Source: Chondromyces crocatus
GTDB lineage: Bacteria > Myxococcota_A > Polyangia > Polyangiales > Polyangiaceae
Length of the DNA: 64,000 nucleotides
Assembly (NCBI RefSeq): GCF_001189295.1
Contig: NZ_CP012159.1
Coordinates: 3,856,973-3,920,972, forward strand
Direction: 5' to 3'
The notes below the pieces were generated by a model. It saw nothing but the letters and a program-made list of their open reading frames with translations, was not told the DNA's origin and searched no databases. A program made the translations under genes and the position numbers. Numbering within the stretch: position 1 is the stretch's first letter; every line of letters begins with the position of its first letter. Positions 57,196-64,000 of the stretch are shown in pieces.

Positions 57196-59571
57196 ATGTC
57201 GTTCGAGGTAGCGTCTCCCTTCGATCGCTCGATCACCCTCGTCGCCCTCGAGGACGCTGCCGAGCGCGACGCGCTCCCAGCATTCCGTCGCATGCTTCTC
57301 GAACACGCCGCGCAGCTCCCACCGGGAGCACCTTCACGGCTCGTGTTCGAGGGGCTCGCCGCGGCGCTCCTCCTCGATCTCGCCCTCCTCCGCGCTCACC
57401 CGAGCACGCTCCTCTCCGCGCTCTACGCCCGCTGCGCCTTCCACGGGCAGGTCTCCTTCGCCACACCGAGCGCGCCGGATGCGCGTCTATTGCCGGCCTG
57501 GGGCAGCGGCCCTCTCGCGGAGCTCGCGCAGCGCTGGCGCGTCGAGCGTGCGCGCACGCGACCCACGTCGGGCTGGGTCCGCGCGCTCCTCCCGCCGCCT
57601 CATCGCGCAGGCGGCCCGCTGCTCGCCGAGATGGGCGCTGCGGGATCGCACGAGCTTCTGGGGGTGACCGACGAAGGTCACGTCCTCGTCGGGCCACCGC
57701 CTCCCGCTCGGCGAGGTCCCATCCAGCGGTGGATCCTCTCCGAAGGCGCCCTCTCCGAAGCCACGATGGCCGACCTCGCCGCCGTCGCGTCGCGAGCGCC
57801 CCCCCTGACCGTCGTCACGCACGCCTGGCAGAGTGCGGCCTTGCACGACGCGACCACGGGCGCACTCCACGCTCCCCTCGACCTCCCCGAGGGCGGCAAC
57901 CCCGGCTCCTGGAGCTTCTCTCCCGACGGCTCTCTGTGCGCCCTCGCTGGCTGCGGCGATGAGTATTCCTTCGGCTTCGTGCGCCTCTACGAGACCGCGA
58001 CCGGGCGTCTCGTCCGCGACTGGGAGACTCCGAGGCCCATCTGGAGCACCCCCGTCTTCGCGCCCTCCGGGCGCCTGCTGCTCACCGCGAGCGAGCGAGG
58101 TCTCTTGCTCCACCACCTCGACACCGGCGCCGAGGAGCTGCTCGCCACCCACCATGCCCAGCGCGCCGTCCTCTCTCGAGACGAGAAAACCCTGGTCACC
58201 ACCGACGGCATCACCCTGCGCGTCTGGCGTCTGGACACCCTGCGCACGGAGGGCCTCCCGCCGGATCCTCCGCCAGGCGAGCTGGCCTTCTCGCCAAATG
58301 GCGAGCGCCTCGTCCGAGGTGACTGGCTCTGTGACGGCGTGACCGGACTTCGCCTGGGCCGCCTCCCTCTCCACCGCGCGCCTGCCCTGGAAGGCGGACC
58401 TCCCCGGAACGCCTTCCTGTGCGGTGACCAGCGCATCCTCTTCCTGGATGGCGACGTGCGGGTCTGGAGCGCGCACGATGGTTCTTCCATCGCCTCCCGC
58501 ATCGATGCCTCGCGCAGCGACCGCTCGGTCTACGGCCAGAGCGACCTGATCGCCTTCACGCCCGACGGCCTGCGCTACGCCGCCGCGAGCGAGCACCGTG
58601 CCCGCGTCCACGTGCATGACACCGACACCGGCGCCCTCGTCGGCGCCTTCGACGCAGGTCTGCGCGATCTTCGATGCCTCGCGCTGTCCCCGGACGGCCA
58701 GCGCCTGGCCGCCGGGACGAAGACCGGCCAGGTCGTGGTGTGGAGCGCGGCGACGGGCGAGCGCCTGGTCACCCTCCCGGGCCACGAGACCTGCGTGACC
58801 GATCTCGCGTTCTCGCAGGACGCTCGGCTCCTCGTCTCGGCGGGCGACGACGAAGCCTTGCGCCTCTGGGACCTCTCGACCGGCGCGCTCCGCCTCGAAC
58901 GACCCCTCGACGCCCGCGACCCCGCCTACCGGACGGTCGCTGCGCCGAGCACCAGCGACCAGGTCGTCACGCGACGCTCCTGGACCGCCACCCCGGAAGC
59001 GCTCCGTGCCCTTTCCGGCTGGGGGGATTTCCCGGGCCCGAGCGTGGGCCGGTATGCCGTCGATGGGCTCCCAGGCGCCACCTGCTTCATCGAGCGGGAG
59101 ACGGGCCGTCACCTCGCCGTCTTCCCTGGCGGAGGCTCATGGCGCATGCATCCGGAAGGTGACGTCTGGGCCAGCCGCTCGGCCCACGTGATCGTCGAAG
59201 CGCCGCACACGACGACCGAGACCGCCAAGGTCCTCGCGCGCTACACGCCCTCACGACCCGACCCGATCTCCTTCCGCCTCGGTGACCCCGTGCAGCTCGA
59301 CGGCCGAGACGATCTCTGGGAGGGCAACCGCTGGGTCTGGGCCACGAACGCAGGCGGCCACGGCGGCTGGATCCCTCCCCAGGCCGTCGTGCCCGCCGAG
59401 GAGGGCGCTGGCCACTGGATCGCCCGGCGCGACTACTCGGCGCGCGAGCTGGACGTCCACCCCGGCGACCGCCTCGACATCCTCCGCCGTGAGCTGGGCT
59501 GGTGCTGGTGTCGCACCGCGCAAGGCGACTGCGGGTGGATCCCCGAGCGAGATCTCCAGACGGACGCCTGA
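57196..59571 (+). CDS. WD40-repeat protein with C-terminal SH3-like domains
   Basis: 791 residues, cytosolic, no signal peptide. A helical N-terminal part (about 1-200) precedes WD40-type blades (NPGSWSFSPDGSLCALAGCG, STPVFAPSGRLLLTASERG, LRCLALSPDGQRLAAGTKTG then VVVWSAATGERL, VTDLAFSQDARLLVSAGDDE then LRLWDLSTG). The last 120 residues hold two SH3-like modules (AKVLARYTPSRPDPISFRLG with GGWIPPQAV; ARRDYSARELDVHPGDRLDI with CGWIPERDL). The combination suggests a protein-interaction scaffold. ATG 57196 follows a 154-bp gap shared with the divergent STAS-like gene. A hairpin includes the stop codon. Confidence 0.85.
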   Translation: MSFEVASPFDRSITLVALEDAAERDALPAFRRMLLEHAAQLPPGAPSRLVFEGLAAALLLDLALLRAHPSTLLSALYARCAFHGQVSFATPSAPDARLLPAWGSGPLAELAQRWRVERARTRPTSGWVRALLPPPHRAGGPLLAEMGAAGSHELLGVTDEGHVLVGPPPPARRGPIQRWILSEGALSEATMADLAAVASRAPPLTVVTHAWQSAALHDATTGALHAPLDLPEGGNPGSWSFSPDGSLCALAGCGDEYSFGFVRLYETATGRLVRDWETPRPIWSTPVFAPSGRLLLTASERGLLLHHLDTGAEELLATHHAQRAVLSRDEKTLVTTDGITLRVWRLDTLRTEGLPPDPPPGELAFSPNGERLVRGDWLCDGVTGLRLGRLPLHRAPALEGGPPRNAFLCGDQRILFLDGDVRVWSAHDGSSIASRIDASRSDRSVYGQSDLIAFTPDGLRYAAASEHRARVHVHDTDTGALVGAFDAGLRDLRCLALSPDGQRLAAGTKTGQVVVWSAATGERLVTLPGHETCVTDLAFSQDARLLVSAGDDEALRLWDLSTGALRLERPLDARDPAYRTVAAPSTSDQVVTRRSWTATPEALRALSGWGDFPGPSVGRYAVDGLPGATCFIERETGRHLAVFPGGGSWRMHPEGDVWASRSAHVIVEAPHTTTETAKVLARYTPSRPDPISFRLGDPVQLDGRDDLWEGNRWVWATNAGGHGGWIPPQAVVPAEEGAGHWIARRDYSARELDVHPGDRLDILRRELGWCWCRTAQGDCGWIPERDLQTDA

Positions 59572-59593
59572 GCGTTCCTGACGCGCTCAGGCG
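59565..59593. terminator. Bidirectional hairpin between convergent genes
   Basis: Perfect 10-bp stem CGCCTGAGCG / CGCTCAGGCG with a nine-base loop. The WD40 gene's TGA (59569-59571) lies in the left arm, and the convergent hydrolase gene ends at 59601. Confidence 0.7.
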
Positions 59594-59600
59594 GGATCGA

Positions 59601-60797
59601 TCACGGCAGCGCCGGTACGGGCGCCTCGAACGACACGTGGCTCGACACCACCGGGCTCTGCTCCGCCGTTTCCCACGGCAGATCGGGCCACCACCGGCCC
59701 AGCTCCCCGAGCGCCGTGGGCTCGAACGCCTGCCCAGGCTTCGGCGTCGCCACCGTCACCCCTGCGCGCCCCGCCGCCGCGAGCACCCGCTCCACCGGCT
59801 CGGTCCAGCCGTGGAACGCCAGGTTGAACAGCCCCCAGTGCACCGGCAGCATCACCTTCCCCTGGACCATCTGGTGCGCCACCACCGCTTGCTCCGGCCC
59901 CATGTGCCAGTCGGGCCACGCCTTGTAGTAGGCGCCCGTCTCCAGCATCGTCAGATCGAACGGCCCGAGGCGCTCCCCGATCTCCTTCATTGCCGGGAAC
60001 AGCCCCGTGTCCCCCGAGTAGTAGACGCGGTTCCGATCCCCGAGGAATGCGAAGCCGCCCCACAGGTTCTGCCCACTGTCGAAGACCGCCCGCCCCGAAG
60101 CGTGCCGCGCGGGCGTGCACACCACCTCCAGCCCTCGGACCTTCGTTCGCTCCCACCAGTCCAGCTCCACGATCCGGTCCTCCGGGATCCCCCAGTAGGC
60201 CAGATCGGCGCCGATCCCCAGCGGCACCACGAACGTCGTACCCCAGCCCTTCATTGCCGAGATGGTCGCGTCGTCGAGGTGATCGAAGTGGTCGTGCGAG
60301 ATCACCACCACATCGATCGGCGGCAGCGCATCGAGCGCGATCAGCGGCGCGTACCAGCGCTTCGGCCCGATCCACCCGAACGGCGACGCCCGCTCGGCCC
60401 ACACCGGATCGGTGAGCACCCGGTGCCCATCGATCTCGACCAGCATCGTCGAGTGCCCGAGCCAGGTGACCCGCAACCCGCTCTCCGGAGGCGTCTGGAA
60501 CCGCGCAGGATCCACCGCCACCGTGGGCAGCGGCGTCGAGGGCGTCGCGTGCGGGCTGACGTTCATCATTCCCCGCATCATCAGCCAGAAGTCGTTGCGG
60601 AGCGGCTGCGGGTTCTCGAACTTCCCGCCCTTCCACTGCGGCGAGCGCTCCATCCGTGCCTTCCGCGCCCCATCGGCGCGGCGCCCGAACGCGCGCCAGC
60701 CATCGACGAGCATGCCGACGACGGCGAGCGCCGCCAGCACCCCGAGCCATTTGAGGACCCGACGAACCCATGGCCGTGACTTGCTCGTCTCTTTCAT
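59601..60797 (-). CDS. Metallo-beta-lactamase-fold hydrolase (NAPE-PLD/UlaG-like)
   Basis: 398 residues. One N-terminal membrane helix (VLKWLGVLAALAVVGMLVDG) anchors the protein. The catalytic domain starts at about residue 108 with VTWLGHSTMLVEIDGHRVL, followed by the metal motif SHDHFDHLDD (His168, His170, Asp172, His173), ARHASGR, YYSGDTGLF, and PVHWGLFNLAFHGWTEP. Bacterial relatives resemble the N-acyl-phosphatidylethanolamine phospholipase D branch, so a lipid phosphodiester or related substrate is plausible but unproven. Its ATG overlaps the TetR stop (ATGA), so it is co-expressed with that regulator. GGAGAGG precedes the ATG. Confidence 0.9.
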   Translation of the reverse strand: MKETSKSRPWVRRVLKWLGVLAALAVVGMLVDGWRAFGRRADGARKARMERSPQWKGGKFENPQPLRNDFWLMMRGMMNVSPHATPSTPLPTVAVDPARFQTPPESGLRVTWLGHSTMLVEIDGHRVLTDPVWAERASPFGWIGPKRWYAPLIALDALPPIDVVVISHDHFDHLDDATISAMKGWGTTFVVPLGIGADLAYWGIPEDRIVELDWWERTKVRGLEVVCTPARHASGRAVFDSGQNLWGGFAFLGDRNRVYYSGDTGLFPAMKEIGERLGPFDLTMLETGAYYKAWPDWHMGPEQAVVAHQMVQGKVMLPVHWGLFNLAFHGWTEPVERVLAAAGRAGVTVATPKPGQAFEPTALGELGRWWPDLPWETAEQSPVVSSHVSFEAPVPALP

Positions 60798-61393
60798 GAC
60801 CTCTCCAGTGACAGGCACACCGCGCGCGCCGCGATGCGCATTCCCTCGACGAACTCCGCGCGCGTCGCGACGCGGTGCTTCAACCCGATCCCTGTCGCGT
60901 TCAGCGTCTCTGCGAGCTGGCGCGCCGTGATCCCGGCCGGCCGGTACGCCGCCACGAGCCCCGACGCGCGGAGCACCTTCGCCACCGCGTCGAGGAGGCT
61001 CTTCTCGTGATCGCTCACCGACGCGCCGCCGAGCGCCTTGCTCGCCTCGTTCAGATCCGCCGCGTCGGCCCCGAAAACCCCGACGTACCGGCCGATCCAC
61101 GCATCGAACGCGCCCGTGAGCCGCTCGTGGAGCGGTGCGGACTCGTCTCCGAGGCGTCCGAGCGCCTCCTCCAGCGCCGTCTCGAAGGCGTGCTGGAGGG
61201 TCGCCCGGAACAGCTCCTCCTTGGTCGCGAAATGCAGGTACAGCCCTTGCCGTGACACCTGCGCTGCGCGGGCCACCTCGTCCATCGACGTCTTCCTGAA
61301 GCCGTACCGGATGAAGACGCCCAGCGCCGCTTCGAGGAGCTGGCGCTGGCGCGGTTCGGCCGTGGAAGGTTTCGAGCGTGCGTCCCGTGTCAT
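60794..61393 (-). CDS. TetR-family repressor
   Basis: 199 residues. The N-terminal helix-turn-helix reads LLEAALGVFIRYGFRKTSMD, EVARAAQVSRQGLYLHFATK, EELFRATLQHAFETAL. The C-terminal ligand domain is typical in length, with DAWIGRYVGVFGADAADLNE and an AAYRPAGITARQLAETLNAT segment. It overlaps the hydrolase gene by four bases and probably regulates it together with itself. A perfect inverted repeat 12 bp upstream of its ATG is the likely operator. The P-type ATPase diverges from the same region and may also be controlled. Confidence 0.93.
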   Translation of the reverse strand: MTRDARSKPSTAEPRQRQLLEAALGVFIRYGFRKTSMDEVARAAQVSRQGLYLHFATKEELFRATLQHAFETALEEALGRLGDESAPLHERLTGAFDAWIGRYVGVFGADAADLNEASKALGGASVSDHEKSLLDAVAKVLRASGLVAAYRPAGITARQLAETLNATGIGLKHRVATRAEFVEGMRIAARAVCLSLERS

Positions 61394-61405
61394 GGCGACA
61401 GTGTT

Positions 61406-61427
61406 GACAAACTAGGCACGGTTTGTC
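61406..61427. promoter_or_regulatory. TetR-type operator palindrome
   Basis: GACAAAC, eight bases, GTTTGTC: a perfect 7-bp inverted repeat starting 12 bp upstream of the tetR ATG, in an otherwise GC-rich 161-bp divergent gap. TTGACA at 61404-61409 overlaps the left arm and resembles a -35 box toward the ATPase gene. Autoregulation is inferred. Confidence 0.7.
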
Positions 61428-61554
61428 CACCGCGCGAGGGGTCTCCTCATTTTCTTCCAGACAGGGCCCAGGCCTGGTCTTCCCGACCCGGGCCGCCCCG
61501 GCGGACAGGACCTCGCCTCCTGGCCGACCCGTTGCACCTCTGGCCTCCCGACCC

Positions 61555-64000
61555 ATGGAGTGTGATCCGCACCGGCTGTGCAGCTTGCCGCTGACGGAGA
61601 TGCTCGGGCGACTCGGCGCCTCGCCTCGGGGGCTCACGAGCGACGAAGCGCGACAGCGCCTCGCTCGCTCGGGCCCCAACGAGCCCACGGGCGCGAAGCG
61701 GGAAGGGATGGTCCTCCAGGTACTTCGCCGCTTCGCCAACCCCCTCATGGGCATTCTTCTGCTCGCGAGCCTCGTCTCCGCGGTTCTGGGCGATCTGGCG
61801 AACGCTGCCCTCATCGTGATCATGGTGGCGCTGAGCGTCGCCCTGGACGCCTTCCAGACGCGACGGTCCCACCACGCGGCCGAGCGACTTCGTACGCAGG
61901 TCGCTCCCACGGCCACCGCGTTGCGGGACGGCTCCTTTCAGGAGATCCCCCGGCGTGACCTCGTCCCTGGTGACGTCCTCAAGCTCACGGCGGGCGCGCT
62001 CGTGCCCGCAGACGCCCGCCTCCTGGAAGCGAGGGACCTGCACGTCCAGCAAGCGGCGTTGACCGGGGAGTCCCTGCCCGTCGAGAAGCAGCCCGATCCT
62101 GGGGCGCGGCAGGCGACGAACCCGGTCGAGATGACCCACGCCGTGTTCATCGGCTCCTCGGTGGTGAGCGGCACAGCGACCGCGGTCGTGTTCGCGACCG
62201 GCGCCGACACCGCCTTCGGCGAGATCGCCCACACCCTGTCCAAGCGACCACCTCCGACCGAGTTCGAGCGCGGCACGGCGCAGTTCGGGATGTTCATCCT
62301 CCGGGTCGTCTTCTTCCTCGTCCTCTTCATCGTCGCGGTGAACGCCGCGCTCCGGCGAGACCCCCTCGAGACGCTGCTCTTCGCGGTCGCCCTCGCCGTC
62401 GGCCTCACCCCCGAGTTCCTGCCGATGATCACCACCGTCACCCTCGCGCAGGGGGCCGTGCGGATGGCGCGCGAGAAGGTCATCGTCAAGAACCTCGCGG
62501 CCATCCAGAACCTCGGCAACATCGACGTCCTCTGCACCGACAAGACGGGCACGCTCACCACCGGGGAGATGGTGCTCGACGCCCACCTCGATCCTTTCGG
62601 CGAACCCTCCGAGCGGCCGCTGCTCCTCGCCTACCTCAACAGCTACTTCGAGAGCGGGGTGGACAATCCCCTCGATGAAGCCCTGCTACGCCGCGCGAAG
62701 GTGAACCCGCTCGACGCCGCCGTGCTGCGGCACGAGCACCCCGACATCGACGGCTTCGCCAAGATCGACGAGATGCCGTTCGACTTCGAGCGCCGTCGCG
62801 TGAGCGTGGTCGTCGAGCGCGGTGGCGAGCGGCTGCTCGTGAGCAAGGGCGCCCCGGAGCACATCCTCGCCGTCACGACCTCCTTCGAGCACGGTGGCGA
62901 GGTGCGCCCGCTCGAACCCGAGCCCCGCGCCCGCTGTGAGGCCACCTTCCGAGCGCTCAGCGAGCAGGGCTTCCGCGTGCTCGCGGTCGCCTACCGTCGA
63001 GTGTCCTCGAAGCCGGTGTACGACCGCGAGGACGAGCGTGATCTCACCCTCGCCGGCCTGCTCGCCTTCATCGACCCGCCCGTCTCCGACGCGGCCGAGC
63101 TCGTGGGGGCCCTCCGTGAGGCGGGTGTCTCGCTGAAGATCCTGACGGGCGACAACGAGCTCGTCGCGGCGCACCTCTGCGCGCAGATCCAGCTCGACGC
63201 CGGCGACATCGTCGTCGGTGCAGCCATCGACCGCCTCGACGAGCCGACCCTCTCGCACCTCGTCGAGCGCACCCAGGTCTTCGCGCGCGTCTCCCCCGCG
63301 CAGAAGCACCGCATCCTCCGCGCGTTCAAGGCCCGTGGCCACGTGGTCGGCTACATGGGCGACGGCATCAACGACGCCCCCTCCCTCCACGCCGCCGACG
63401 TCGGCATCTCCGTGGCTGGCGCCGTCGACGTGGCCCGGGAGGCCGCGGAGATCGTGTTGCTCGAACGGAGCTTGCGGGTACTCCGCTCCGGCATCCTCGA
63501 AGGCCGGAAGGCCTTCGGCAACGTCATGAAGTACCTGCTCATGGGCACCAGCTCGAACTTCGGCAACATGATCAGCATGGCCGGCGCCTCGCTCTTCTTG
63601 CCCTTCCTGCCGATGCGCCCCACCCAGATCCTGCTGAACAACTTCCTCTACGACCTCGCGCAGATCACGATCCCCACGGACAACGTCGACCCGAGCTTCG
63701 TCCGTCGGCCGAGGCGATGGGACATCGCGCTCATCCGGCGCTTCATGCTGTTCATCGGCCCGCTCAGCTCGATCTACGATTTTCTCACCTTCTACGTACT
63801 GCTCCGCGTCTTCGCGGCCCCAGCGCCTCTCTTCCACACGGGCTGGTTCATCGAGTCGCTGGCGACGCAGACGCTGGTGATCTTCGTCATCCGCACCATG
63901 GGGAGTTCGATCGAGAGCCGCCCGAGCCGAGCCCTCACCGCGACGACCCTGGGCGTCGTGGCCGTCGCCCTGGCGCTGCCCTACACCCCCGTGGCGGCGC
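61555..64000 (+). CDS. mgtA: P-type Mg2+-importing ATPase (MgtA/MgtB-like), 3' end beyond the window
   Basis: At least 815 residues, open at the right edge. Cation-ATPase N-terminus (LTEMLGRLGASPRGLTSDEA), two early membrane helices (MGILLLASLVSAVLGDLANA), actuator TGES (QQAALTGESLPVEKQP), membrane helix 4 with VGLTPEFLPMI (an MgtA-type PEFLP rather than the PEGLP of calcium pumps), phosphorylation site DKTGTLT (Asp329), nucleotide-binding KGAPEHIL, hinge GDGINDAP, and later LMGTSSNFGNMISMAGASLF and LLNNFLYDLAQITIPTDNVD. These match the magnesium-transport (type IIIB) subfamily, though ion choice is unproven. ATG 61555 is the first Met. The gene diverges from the TetR operator region. Confidence 0.9.
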   Translation, partial: MECDPHRLCSLPLTEMLGRLGASPRGLTSDEARQRLARSGPNEPTGAKREGMVLQVLRRFANPLMGILLLASLVSAVLGDLANAALIVIMVALSVALDAFQTRRSHHAAERLRTQVAPTATALRDGSFQEIPRRDLVPGDVLKLTAGALVPADARLLEARDLHVQQAALTGESLPVEKQPDPGARQATNPVEMTHAVFIGSSVVSGTATAVVFATGADTAFGEIAHTLSKRPPPTEFERGTAQFGMFILRVVFFLVLFIVAVNAALRRDPLETLLFAVALAVGLTPEFLPMITTVTLAQGAVRMAREKVIVKNLAAIQNLGNIDVLCTDKTGTLTTGEMVLDAHLDPFGEPSERPLLLAYLNSYFESGVDNPLDEALLRRAKVNPLDAAVLRHEHPDIDGFAKIDEMPFDFERRRVSVVVERGGERLLVSKGAPEHILAVTTSFEHGGEVRPLEPEPRARCEATFRALSEQGFRVLAVAYRRVSSKPVYDREDERDLTLAGLLAFIDPPVSDAAELVGALREAGVSLKILTGDNELVAAHLCAQIQLDAGDIVVGAAIDRLDEPTLSHLVERTQVFARVSPAQKHRILRAFKARGHVVGYMGDGINDAPSLHAADVGISVAGAVDVAREAAEIVLLERSLRVLRSGILEGRKAFGNVMKYLLMGTSSNFGNMISMAGASLFLPFLPMRPTQILLNNFLYDLAQITIPTDNVDPSFVRRPRRWDIALIRRFMLFIGPLSSIYDFLTFYVLLRVFAAPAPLFHTGWFIESLATQTLVIFVIRTMGSSIESRPSRALTATTLGVVAVALALPYTPVAA

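Overview
The window is very GC-rich DNA with strong third-position G/C bias. Its content points to a large-genome myxobacterium, probably of the Polyangiales (Sorangium/Polyangium/Chondromyces type). Indicators are a protein with a MYXO-CTERM-like tail, three Hanks-type Ser/Thr kinases with C-terminal membrane anchors, four PAS/V4R/STAS (RsbR-like) regulators, three short STAS-like paralogues, ECF sigma factors, many Cys-rich or vWA lipoproteins, and long intergenic gaps. The species is an inference. No rRNA, tRNA, CRISPR array or intact insertion sequence was recognised.

Left part (1-12.2 kb): two related membrane PAS histidine kinases on the minus strand (the first cut by the window edge), an unknown protein, a short STAS-like protein behind a sigma54-like promoter, a sigma factor with a membrane anchor and C-terminal extension converging on a TPR/PEGA protein, then three tandem overlapping Cys-rich lipoprotein paralogues and an ECF sigma gene.

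Accessory part (12.2-26.2 kb): a 2208-residue Rhs/YD-repeat lipoprotein with an HNH nuclease tip and an overlapping immunity gene, followed by a graveyard of Rhs fragments, a toxin tail and a frameshifted orphan immunity gene. Next come an unknown gene, a 31-bp minisatellite, and a YcaO-TfuA operon (peptide-backbone thioamidation type) with an unknown upstream gene. Decayed copies of the ECF sigma gene of 11.6-12.2 kb lie at about 21.8 kb and 25.6 kb, in the same orientation. They bracket the YcaO-TfuA block, and with the intact copy they also bracket the Rhs island. This suggests modular exchange between repeated sequences.

Middle part (26.2-46 kb): L-serine dehydratase, a V4R-PAS-STAS sensor, an AraC regulator, an alpha/alpha-toroid protein, a CsbD-like protein, a Ser/Thr kinase, a Cu/Zn superoxide dismutase lipoprotein, a vWA lipoprotein, a small putative sensor and a STAS protein. 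A minus-strand operon follows: a VOC-IPT fusion, a PAS-STAS regulator and a membrane spermidine-synthase-like protein. It lies divergent to an aromatic-amino-acid decarboxylase-like enzyme.

Right part (46-64 kb): an apparent operon of Ser/Thr kinase, YWTD-propeller lipoprotein and MYXO-CTERM-like surface protein. Then come a PAS-STAS regulator, another kinase, two more short STAS-like paralogues, a WD40-SH3 protein, a TetR plus metallo-beta-lactamase-fold hydrolase operon with a palindromic operator, and a P-type (MgtA-like) ATPase running off the right edge.
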